Of a DNA stretch of 9,994 nucleotides, positions 1-5,731 are shown one piece after another. The first letter of the stretch is position 1, and every line of letters starts with the position of its first letter. This DNA is from Pseudomonadota bacterium (lineage in GTDB: Bacteria; Pseudomonadota; Gammaproteobacteria; Burkholderiales; Gallionellaceae). The stretch is from assembly GCA_021847165.1 (NCBI GenBank), contig JAJZUH010000068.1, positions 1 to 9,994 on the forward strand, read 5' to 3'. The position numbers and the translations under genes were made by a program. The notes below the pieces were generated by a model. It saw nothing but the letters and a program-made list of their open reading frames with translations. It searched no databases and was not told the origin of the DNA.

Positions 1-504
1 TTCCCGGGTACCGACAAGGCGGCCCCCCTGTGGGTGTGCGATGCGCCGGTTGAAGGCATGTCCGTGGGCGCGGTCGGTTCTGCTGCGAAGTCGGATGCGG
101 GAGTCGCCTTCATGAAACAGATGGCCGCCACTGAAGCGCGCGTCCAGCTTGCACAGAACATGAGAGTGCAAGTGCAGAACATGATCAAGCAATATGCCGA
201 GACGACCGGTGCGGGCAGCAAGGAGACGGTGGACCGCGTCAACACCTCTGTTACCAAGCAGATCACCGACCAGACTCTGCAGGGCACCAAGATATTCAGG
301 AGCATCGTGGCTCCGGATGGCACGATGTATGTGCTCGTCGGCCTGGATACAGCCGCTGCGCAGCAGCTGACCGAGAATGCGGTCAAGACCAGCATGAACA
401 ACGACCAGGCTGCCTGGCAGCAATTCAGGGCGCAAAAAGGCCAGGATGAACTGGCGGCAGAGATCGCCAAGCAGAAGATCGGCAACAGCGGTACTGGCCA
501 GTAA
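1..504 (+). CDS. LPP20-family envelope protein, 5' partial
   Basis: The reading frame is open from the first base, so the N terminus (signal peptide, possible lipobox) lies outside the window; 167 residues are visible before the TAA. The visible part starts just before the LPP20-type domain, with the P-x-W motif (PLWVCDAP), a Gly/Ala-rich strand (VGSAAKS), a long Ala-rich helix (about 35-65), and a final strand MYVLVGLD. An Ala/Gln/Lys-rich helical tail follows. The same P-x-W / G-x-A / helix / strand order appears in the proteins at 1586-1987 and 5732-6739, so I call it a paralogue of both. LPP20 proteins (type member: Helicobacter pylori Lpp20) are exported, often lipidated, and sometimes form outer-membrane-associated structures such as FlgP. 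The exact function here is unknown. A strong terminator follows 67 nt after the stop, so this is the last gene of its transcript. Confidence 0.8.
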   Translation, partial: FPGTDKAAPLWVCDAPVEGMSVGAVGSAAKSDAGVAFMKQMAATEARVQLAQNMRVQVQNMIKQYAETTGAGSKETVDRVNTSVTKQITDQTLQGTKIFRSIVAPDGTMYVLVGLDTAAAQQLTENAVKTSMNNDQAAWQQFRAQKGQDELAAEIAKQKIGNSGTGQ

Positions 505-636
505 CCAGCAGGCTGCGCCGAATGGTGGCTGGTAAAGCCCGCTAGCCATTGAAGCAGACAATACCGGGGATGGGCAGCCTAGTGCTGCCCTTTCTCTTTT
601 GGGGCAAATCTTGCGGCGGCAAGGAAGGAGGATCTC
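505..636 (+). other. Intergenic region between LPP20 gene and the lipoprotein/FecR operon
   Basis: This 132-nt gap holds the terminator at 572-600 and, at its right end, a strong ribosome binding site (AAGGAAGGAGGA, 621-632) for the ATG at 637. A weak inverted repeat ACCAGC (504-509) / GCTGGT (528-533) lies just past the LPP20 stop. I could not find a convincing -35/-10 pair between the terminator and the next gene. The operon promoter may therefore overlap or precede the terminator, or the operon may depend on read-through. Confidence 0.5.
572..600 (+). terminator. Rho-independent terminator
   Basis: A perfect 7-bp stem GGGCAGC (572-578) / GCTGCCC (584-590) with a 5-nt loop CTAGT is followed directly by TTTCTCTTTT (591-600). 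This is a classic intrinsic terminator for the LPP20 gene ending at 504. The reverse strand has no matching T tract, so it works on + strand transcripts. Only 36 nt separate the T tract from the next start codon. Confidence 0.88.
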
Positions 637-792
637 ATGCATCAATCGATTCGAGCGGCGTTTCTGTTGCTGATGTTGTGTGGCCTGAGCGCCTGTACAA
701 AACCACCGGCAAAGGTCGAGAACAGCCCGGAGACTCAGCGCAGTCACGCCCACGGGGCACAGGATGAGTTGTCGTCGGAAGTGCACAAGTGA
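637..792 (+). CDS. Small lipoprotein, 51 aa, unknown function
   Basis: The ATG at 637 is preceded by GGAGGA (627-632), about 4 nt upstream of it. The 51-residue product has a basic start (MHQSIR), a hydrophobic core rich in Leu (residues 7-17) and a textbook lipobox L17-S-A-C20, so the mature lipoprotein is only about 32 residues. The +2 residue is Thr, not Asp, which by the Lol rule points to the outer membrane. The mature part is polar and contains several His (SHAHG, EVHK); I see no known domain. It ends 8 nt before the start of the FecR-domain gene and is the first gene of the four-gene operon running to 3483. I do not recognise the family. The RBS, signal peptide and lipobox together make it likely to be real despite its size. 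Confidence 0.75.
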   Translation: MHQSIRAAFLLLMLCGLSACTKPPAKVENSPETQRSHAHGAQDELSSEVHK

Positions 793-800
793 GGTCTATC

Positions 801-1571
801 ATGAGTATCTCCAGGTTGGGTATGAGTGTTCTGTTTTGCCTGGCCGGTATCGCTGCTGCGATGCCGTGCTCCGCTGCAGGAGGCAGGATCGAGATCGTCA
901 AAGCCGAGGGTGCGGTGGCAACCAGCGATGCGGCGGGGAAGAAACAGCAGGCCGTTGGATCCAAGGCGATCCTGCCGTCGGGAAATACCCTGACCACGGG
1001 GCCGAACGGCCGTGCCGTGGTGCGCGTGGGGAATTCCGGCTATGTCGTGCTCGAGAAGAACAGCAAGATAGAGATCGACAACAGCCAGGAGAAGGCCGGT
1101 TTCCTGAGACAGCTCACCGGCCTGATCTACTATGCGATGAACACCCTCAAGGGCGACCAGAAACTCGAGGTTCGCACCGAAGCTGCGACCATCGGGGTGC
1201 GCGGCACGCGTTTCCTGGTGGCGGTGCTGCCTGATCGTAACGAGGTCGATATGCGCAAGGGCCAGGTCAGCATCAGCAGCACGGACGGCGAGTTCGAGAT
1301 ACACAAGAAGGCCGAACAGGATGAATTCGAGGCCTACAAACAGGAAGCCCGGGATGCGATCGCGAAGGAGCAGCGCAAGTTCGACGAATACAAGGCCAGG
1401 ACCGAACAGGAATTCATCGAATACAAGCGCGAGTTCAGTCTGGGGGCGAATCGCATGGCCAGCTTCGACGGCAGGCAGGTGGTTGATCGTCCGCTCAGCG
1501 ACGAATCGATCAAGGACCTGGAGAGCTTCGAATCGTATGCGGATGAATGGCTGAAACAGGTCAACGATTGA
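801..1571 (+). CDS. Exported FecR-domain protein with C-terminal coiled coil
   Basis: The chosen ATG (801) has GAGG at 791-794, 6 nt upstream; an in-frame GTG at 789 would overlap the previous stop and has no better RBS. The 256-residue product has a signal peptide (hydrophobic 8-20, likely signal peptidase I cleavage near CSA-A, 23-26). A FecR-type beta domain follows (about 29-160), with the diagnostic ATIGVRGTRF stretch at 129-138. FecR itself is an inner-membrane regulator of an ECF sigma factor. This protein has no cytoplasmic anti-sigma domain, no internal membrane helix and no sigma gene beside it, so it is a free-standing periplasmic FecR-domain protein whose ligand is unknown. From about 174 to 212 the sequence becomes a charged helix with Phe at 176, 194, 205 and 212, matching the N terminus of the transglutaminase-like protein at 2008-3483. 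The stop codon overlaps the next gene's Shine-Dalgarno. Confidence 0.85.
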   Translation: MSISRLGMSVLFCLAGIAAAMPCSAAGGRIEIVKAEGAVATSDAAGKKQQAVGSKAILPSGNTLTTGPNGRAVVRVGNSGYVVLEKNSKIEIDNSQEKAGFLRQLTGLIYYAMNTLKGDQKLEVRTEAATIGVRGTRFLVAVLPDRNEVDMRKGQVSISSTDGEFEIHKKAEQDEFEAYKQEARDAIAKEQRKFDEYKARTEQEFIEYKREFSLGANRMASFDGRQVVDRPLSDESIKDLESFESYADEWLKQVND

Positions 1572-1585
1572 GGAGGCCGGGACGC

Positions 1586-1987
1586 ATGAATCGATTCTGC
1601 AGCAGCTTGCCCGCAATGCTGATGTCCATTGTCCTGTCGGCTTGCGTCGCCAGTGCGCCGCAAGCGGTCAATGAACGGCCTGCATGGATCGACAATCCGG
1701 GCAACGGCGTATCCGCATCGGCCGGCATGCATGTGCGCGGCGCGGCGGCGCAGGAAGAGCTGGCGATCCTGCGCGCGCGCGAGGAGTATGCGAAACGTTT
1801 CGGGGTGAACATACAATCTTCGCAGGTGGTTGCCACGACCGTGGCGCACGACAGGGCGAGCACCGTCGGGGCGCAGGTCGCACATGAGGATTCACGGCAG
1901 GTCGACGTCAAGGCAATGGTCAAGGCGAAATGGCGCGATCCGGATACCGATGAACTGTGGGTCTGGTTGGTACCCAGCGAGCAGTGA
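1586..1987 (+). CDS. Small LPP20-like outer-membrane lipoprotein
   Basis: The ATG at 1586 has AGGAGG (1571-1576) 9 nt upstream, overlapping the stop of the FecR gene. This start gives a normal lipoprotein signal, whereas the longer frame from 1547 would put polar residues ahead of it. The 133-residue product has a hydrophobic core (8-17) and the lipobox L17-S-A-C20; +2 is Val, favouring the outer membrane. The mature part is a short LPP20-type domain: P-x-W (RPAWID), a Gly/Ala-rich strand, the helix EELAILRAREEYAKRF, a polar middle, and a last strand LWVWLVP at the very C terminus. It lacks the C-terminal extension of the other two LPP20 proteins here. Function is unknown. Its place between the FecR and transglutaminase-like genes suggests it works with them at the envelope. 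Confidence 0.8.
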   Translation: MNRFCSSLPAMLMSIVLSACVASAPQAVNERPAWIDNPGNGVSASAGMHVRGAAAQEELAILRAREEYAKRFGVNIQSSQVVATTVAHDRASTVGAQVAHEDSRQVDVKAMVKAKWRDPDTDELWVWLVPSEQ

Positions 1988-2007
1988 CGATGAATCGAGG
2001 AGGATGT

Positions 2008-3483
2008 ATGCGTAAGTTTGGCGTATTGTTTGCAGCGACATTGCTGTTCTCCGCGGCCACATACGGGCAGGCCGCTTCTGCCCAGAGCGATTTCGAGAAG
2101 TATCGCGAACAGCAACAGCAGGGCGCGCAGGAACTCAAGACCGAATTCCGGGCATACAAGGAGAAACAGGATGCCGAGTTTGCCGATTTCCTGAAAGGCC
2201 GCTGGCGCGAATTCGAGACGCTGCAGGGCAAGCCGCTGATCAAGGAGCCGGAGCCGAAACGGGCGCCGGTGTACACGCCGCCGGTACCGGCAAAACCGGC
2301 CCCGCTGCCCGTCGTGGCGGTGCCTGCCGCTCCTCCGGTACTGCCGCCGGCCCCGCCGCAGCCCAGGCAGCCGCTTGCGGCGAACACGCTGGAAGTCATG
2401 TTCTACGGCAATGCGGTGAGGTTTCCGTTCGACCCGCAATGGCAGAGCTATCGGGTGTCGACCGGCGAGAAGCCGGAAGAGATGAGCGCCTTCTGGGGAA
2501 TGATGAGCGGCAGCCAGTACGAGCCGACCTTCCAGGCGATCAGCGATGCACGCCGCCAGCTGCAGCTGGACGACTGGGGGTATGCATCGCTCTGGCGCAG
2601 CGTCGCGCAGGCGCTGCAGCCCGACCGCAGGACCGAACAGAACCTGCTGCTCTGGTTCTTCCTGGTCAAGTCCGGTTACGACGTTCGCCTGGGTTACGTC
2701 GGGATGGACGTGCACCTGTTCGTGGCGGTCCGGCAGCAGGTCTATTCGACCAAGTTCATCAAGGTCGGCGACCAGACTTATTACGCGGTGCTGGCCGCGG
2801 ATCATGGCGACAGCATCCGCAGCTTCTATACCTATGAGGCCAGCTACCCGGTCCAGCTCAAGCCGCTCGACATTCGCTCCGCCGCGATCGGTTTCACCCG
2901 GCCGGTGCCGGGGCAGCGCGCGCTGGCCTTCGAGTACAAGGGCAACCAGGTCAAGGTGAACGCTCCCTACGACCGCCGGCTGGTCGAGTACCTCGATACC
3001 TATCCGCAATCCGACTTCGAGCTCTATTTCAATACCGAGGCCAGCATGCTGTTCCGCCAGGGCCTGTTGCCCGAGCTGAAGAAATACACCGCCGCGATGG
3101 ATGAGGAGGAGGCGGTCAACTTCCTGCTGGCCTTCGTGCAGAAATCTTTTGCCTACAAGACCGACGAGGAGCAGTTCGGCCACGAGAAATCGTTCTTCGT
3201 CGAAGAATCGATGTATTTCCCCTATAACGATTGCAAGGAACATTCGGCGGTATTCGCATGGCTGGTGCGCGAACTGCTGGGAATCAAGGTGATCGGCCTG
3301 CTCTACCCCGGACACCTGACCACTGCGGTGAAGCTGAAGCATGTGAAGCCGGAATTCGCCACGGTGGATTACCAGGGCAGCCAGTACGTCATCGCCGATC
3401 CGACCTATATCAACGCCTCGGTCGGAATGGCGATGCCTTCCTATGCGAAGCTGAAGCCGAATCGTGTGGTGGATATCCGGTAG
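2008..3483 (+). CDS. Exported transglutaminase-like protein with N-terminal coiled coil
   Basis: The start at 2008 follows GAGGAGG (1997-2003) with a 4-nt gap and gives a clean signal peptide (1-25, cleavage at ASA-Q). An in-frame ATG at 1990 is the alternative. The 491-residue product has four parts. First is a coiled coil with Phe at 29, 47, 58 and 69. Second is a Pro-rich linker (about 76-122). Third is a middle region (about 130-330) containing a stretch that looks like a Cys-less transglutaminase fold (GYDVRLGY...DVHLFVAV, about 212-245). Fourth is a C-terminal transglutaminase-like core with the full triad: Cys409 in NDCKEHS, His436 in YPGHLT, and Asp464 in IADPTY. Such domains act as cysteine proteases, amidases or crosslinkers. 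Substrate and reaction cannot be told from sequence. It is the last gene of the operon, probably periplasmic. The Pro-rich linker could span periplasm or peptidoglycan. Confidence 0.85.
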   Translation: MRKFGVLFAATLLFSAATYGQAASAQSDFEKYREQQQQGAQELKTEFRAYKEKQDAEFADFLKGRWREFETLQGKPLIKEPEPKRAPVYTPPVPAKPAPLPVVAVPAAPPVLPPAPPQPRQPLAANTLEVMFYGNAVRFPFDPQWQSYRVSTGEKPEEMSAFWGMMSGSQYEPTFQAISDARRQLQLDDWGYASLWRSVAQALQPDRRTEQNLLLWFFLVKSGYDVRLGYVGMDVHLFVAVRQQVYSTKFIKVGDQTYYAVLAADHGDSIRSFYTYEASYPVQLKPLDIRSAAIGFTRPVPGQRALAFEYKGNQVKVNAPYDRRLVEYLDTYPQSDFELYFNTEASMLFRQGLLPELKKYTAAMDEEEAVNFLLAFVQKSFAYKTDEEQFGHEKSFFVEESMYFPYNDCKEHSAVFAWLVRELLGIKVIGLLYPGHLTTAVKLKHVKPEFATVDYQGSQYVIADPTYINASVGMAMPSYAKLKPNRVVDIR

Positions 3484-3519
3484 CGCGGAGTGCCGGACTG
3501 GCGACCCGGATGATTCTGC

Positions 3520-3552
3520 CGGATGCCGCTATCCGAAATTCAATAATTTTTT
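3520..3552 (+). terminator. Weak candidate terminator after the transglutaminase-like gene
   Basis: CGGAT (3520-3524) pairs with ATCCG (3531-3535) around a 6-nt loop, and a run of six T lies at 3547-3552. The stem is only 5 bp and the T run begins 11 nt after it, so this is a poor intrinsic terminator. It is listed because it sits 36 nt past the operon's last stop, where one is expected. Confidence 0.3.
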
Positions 3553-3589
3553 AATGGTATCGAAAAGTTTTTGCTGTTAGATTTCGCGG

Positions 3590-3618
3590 TTGCGAGCTCC
3601 GCAGTTGGGCGGTTTACT
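3590..3618 (+). promoter_or_regulatory. Possible sigma70-like promoter for the LpoB-like operon
   Basis: TTGCGA (3590-3595) and TTTACT (3613-3618) lie 17 nt apart, each matching 4 of 6 consensus bases. They are upstream of the LpoB-like start at 3647, in a gap (3484-3646) that is noticeably more AT-rich than its surroundings. The match is modest and other pairs in this region are possible. Confidence 0.3.
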
Positions 3619-3646
3619 TGGTTATTTTTAGCAAAGGGAGACGGAA

Positions 3647-4249
3647 ATGTTGAGCAAGAGAATCTGGATGCTGTTGGGCGCTTTGATGGCTGCATTGGTG
3701 CTGGGAGGCTGTTCGACCGAGGTCAAACGGGTCGGGGTCGACGAGGTCAGGGACCTGTCCGGTTACTGGAACGACACCGATTCGCGCCTGGTGGCCGAAG
3801 AAATGATCCGCGACTCCCTGTCCGGCGGCTGGATCGACCGTTACGCGCAAAAGACCAGCCATACGCCGGCCGTGATCGTCGGCGAGGTGCGCAACCTGTC
3901 GAACGAGCACATCAACACCCGCACCTTCGTCAACGATCTTGAGCGTGCCTTCGTCAATTCCGGCCGGGTCGATGTGGTGGCTTCCAAAACGCAGCGCGAA
4001 GGGATACGCCAGGAGCGCTCCGACATGGACCTGAATGCGTCGGAGTCCACCCGCAAGGAAATGGGCAAGGAGCGGGGCGCCGATTTCATGCTCATGGGCA
4101 CCATCAACACCATCACCGATGCATCGGGACGGGAGCAGATCCGTTTCTACCAGATCGACATGACCCTGATCAGCCTGGCGGACAACCGCATGGTCTGGAC
4201 CGGACAGAAGAAGCTCAAGAAGGATGTGACGGAAGCGCGCTTCCGCTAG
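3647..4249 (+). CDS. LpoB-like outer-membrane lipoprotein
   Basis: The ATG has GGGAG (3636-3640) 6 nt upstream. The 200-residue product has a hydrophobic signal (7-19) and a lipobox L19-G-G-C22 with Ser at +2, so it should reach the outer membrane. The rest fits the LpoB family (COG3417): VIVGEVRNLSNEHINTRTF, then a helix, FVNSGRVDVVA, the helix rich in Glu/Arg, GADFMLMGTINT, and a final RMVWTGQKKLKK strand. In enterobacteria LpoB reaches through the peptidoglycan to activate the synthase PBP1b using a long flexible linker. Here the linker between Cys22 and the folded domain is short, and the neighbours are COG3014 and LPP20 genes. A role as partner of those proteins is therefore as likely as PBP activation. 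The fold is also related to CsgG/FlgO-type envelope proteins. It is the first gene of the second cluster, 112 nt before the COG3014 gene. Confidence 0.82.
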   Translation: MLSKRIWMLLGALMAALVLGGCSTEVKRVGVDEVRDLSGYWNDTDSRLVAEEMIRDSLSGGWIDRYAQKTSHTPAVIVGEVRNLSNEHINTRTFVNDLERAFVNSGRVDVVASKTQREGIRQERSDMDLNASESTRKEMGKERGADFMLMGTINTITDASGREQIRFYQIDMTLISLADNRMVWTGQKKLKKDVTEARFR

Positions 4250-4361
4250 CAGCCCCATATCGCCGTTCCCTCGCGAGCGGTGACGCGGCAGCGAGGTCGG
4301 CGACGGTCTTGTAATGAACGCATTGCGCGGTCTTGCGCAGTCGGAAACCCAGGGAAGAGAA

Positions 4362-5678
4362 ATGCGAGATATTGTTACAGGGGGAACGAAGACCGTTAAC
4401 GGCAAACAAGGATTGCATCATCTGGCGCAAGTTATTCTCGGCCTCGCGGCAATAGTCTCGGTGCTGGCGTTGCCGGGTTGCGCCACCTACAGTGCAAGCA
4501 TGGCCCACGTAGAAAATGCCGCGGCCAATCGCGACCTGGACGCCGCCAACAAGGCGCTGGACAAACTCAAGCTGGGCGGCTCGGACGAAACCTTGCTGCA
4601 CCTGAACAAGGGGACGTTGTTGCGCTGGCAGGGACAGTACGCCGATTCCAATACGCAATTCGAGGCAGCCAAGAACCTGATGGAACAGCTCGATGCGATC
4701 AGCATCAAGGAGCAGGCGGCATCGGTGACGATCAACGACACCTTCAAGGCATACGAAGGCCTGCCCAGCGAGCAGCTCATGGTGTATTCGTTCGAGGCGC
4801 TGAATTACCTGCAGATGGGCGACGTGGATGATGCGGCGGTCGAAGCGCGCCAGTTCAACCTGAAGCAGCGGCTGCTGGCCGAAAAGCACCGGAACGCGAA
4901 ATACCTGTCGGGCGCTTTTGTGCGCTACCTGAACGGCATGGTATACGAGGCCGCAGGCGAGCCGGATTCCGCGCGCATCGAGATGCAGAAAGCAGTCGAT
5001 GGCTACAAGGCGCAGAACGCCGGATTCCCGATCCCGCGCAAACTCGGCGACGACCTGGCGCGGTTGAAAGCGGGGAAACCGGCGCCCAGCGAGGTGGTGT
5101 TCATCCTGCATAACGGGCTGGGGGCGACGCTGGCCGAGAATGTCATCCGTGTGGCGAATCCGGCATACGACCCGCGCAATCCCAAAAGCATCGGCATGAT
5201 CAGCCTTGCCGTGCCGCGCTTCGTCAGGAGGCCGATACCTGTCGACCATGTGGTGCTGAGTGCCGGTGCATCCTCCGCCACTTCGGAAGAGGTGGAGGAC
5301 GTGAACGGGATTGCCGAGAAGAGCTTCAACGACCGCCTGCCGGTCATCATCGCGCGCGGCGTGGCCAGGATGGCGGTGAAGCTGGCGGCGGAAGCCGAGG
5401 TCAACAAGAAGGAAGCGGACAACCCCATGGTCAGCATCTTCACCAATATCGCCGCCAACGCATCCGAGCGGGCCGACACCCGCTCCTGGACATTGTTGCC
5501 GGGCAACATACTGATGGCGCGCCTGTCCCTGCCTGCAGGCAAGCACGATGTGACCGCGACGTATTACGATGGTGGCGGAAACGTGCTGGGGAGTCGCGAC
5601 TTCAAGGATGTAGAGGTCAAGCCGGGACAGAAATCGTTCGTGTCGGATTATTTCCTGAGCCAGCCCGGGCGCAGGTAG
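4362..5678 (+). CDS. COG3014-type TPR-containing lipoprotein
   Basis: I chose ATG 4362, preceded by AGGGA (4351-4355) at 6 nt, over the in-frame ATG at 4314, which has no clear RBS. The 438-residue product has an unusually long polar n-region (1-20), a hydrophobic core (21-37) and the lipobox L37-P-G-C40 (+2 Ala, outer-membrane type). After it come TPR-like helices (about 50-160), with AANKALDKLKLGG and LNKGTLLRWQGQYADSNTQF showing the usual small/large residue pattern. The C-terminal half includes VVFILHNGLGA, a helical segment, and RSWTLLPGNILMARLSLPAG, which I associate with the uncharacterised COG3014 family. The final part looks like a small beta domain. TPRs suggest it scaffolds a complex, probably with the LpoB-like and LPP20 neighbours. 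No enzymatic motif is visible. Confidence 0.8.
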   Translation: MRDIVTGGTKTVNGKQGLHHLAQVILGLAAIVSVLALPGCATYSASMAHVENAAANRDLDAANKALDKLKLGGSDETLLHLNKGTLLRWQGQYADSNTQFEAAKNLMEQLDAISIKEQAASVTINDTFKAYEGLPSEQLMVYSFEALNYLQMGDVDDAAVEARQFNLKQRLLAEKHRNAKYLSGAFVRYLNGMVYEAAGEPDSARIEMQKAVDGYKAQNAGFPIPRKLGDDLARLKAGKPAPSEVVFILHNGLGATLAENVIRVANPAYDPRNPKSIGMISLAVPRFVRRPIPVDHVVLSAGASSATSEEVEDVNGIAEKSFNDRLPVIIARGVARMAVKLAAEAEVNKKEADNPMVSIFTNIAANASERADTRSWTLLPGNILMARLSLPAGKHDVTATYYDGGGNVLGSRDFKDVEVKPGQKSFVSDYFLSQPGRR

Positions 5679-5731
5679 TGTGAGGTGTGCGAACGCCACG
5701 CAAGATCGAAAGAACAGTTATGGAGATGCAA

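Noticed and set aside
1561..3342. 593-codon open frame on the - strand
   Set aside because: It lies opposite two well-supported + strand genes with signal peptides and a catalytic triad. Its translation is His/Arg/Leu-rich with no recognisable domain, typical of an antisense shadow in GC-rich DNA.
3506..3525. Direct repeat CCGGATG after the transglutaminase-like gene
   Set aside because: Two 7-nt copies 13 nt apart are expected by chance in this base composition, and no mobile element borders are near.
4324..4339. Hairpin TGCGC/GCGCA between the LpoB-like and COG3014 genes
   Set aside because: It has a 5-bp stem without a T tract, and the genes look co-transcribed; not enough to call a regulatory element.
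4215..5699. 494-codon open frame on the - strand
   Set aside because: It is antisense to the COG3014-type gene and shows low-complexity Arg/His/Gln composition, with no start signal or domain.
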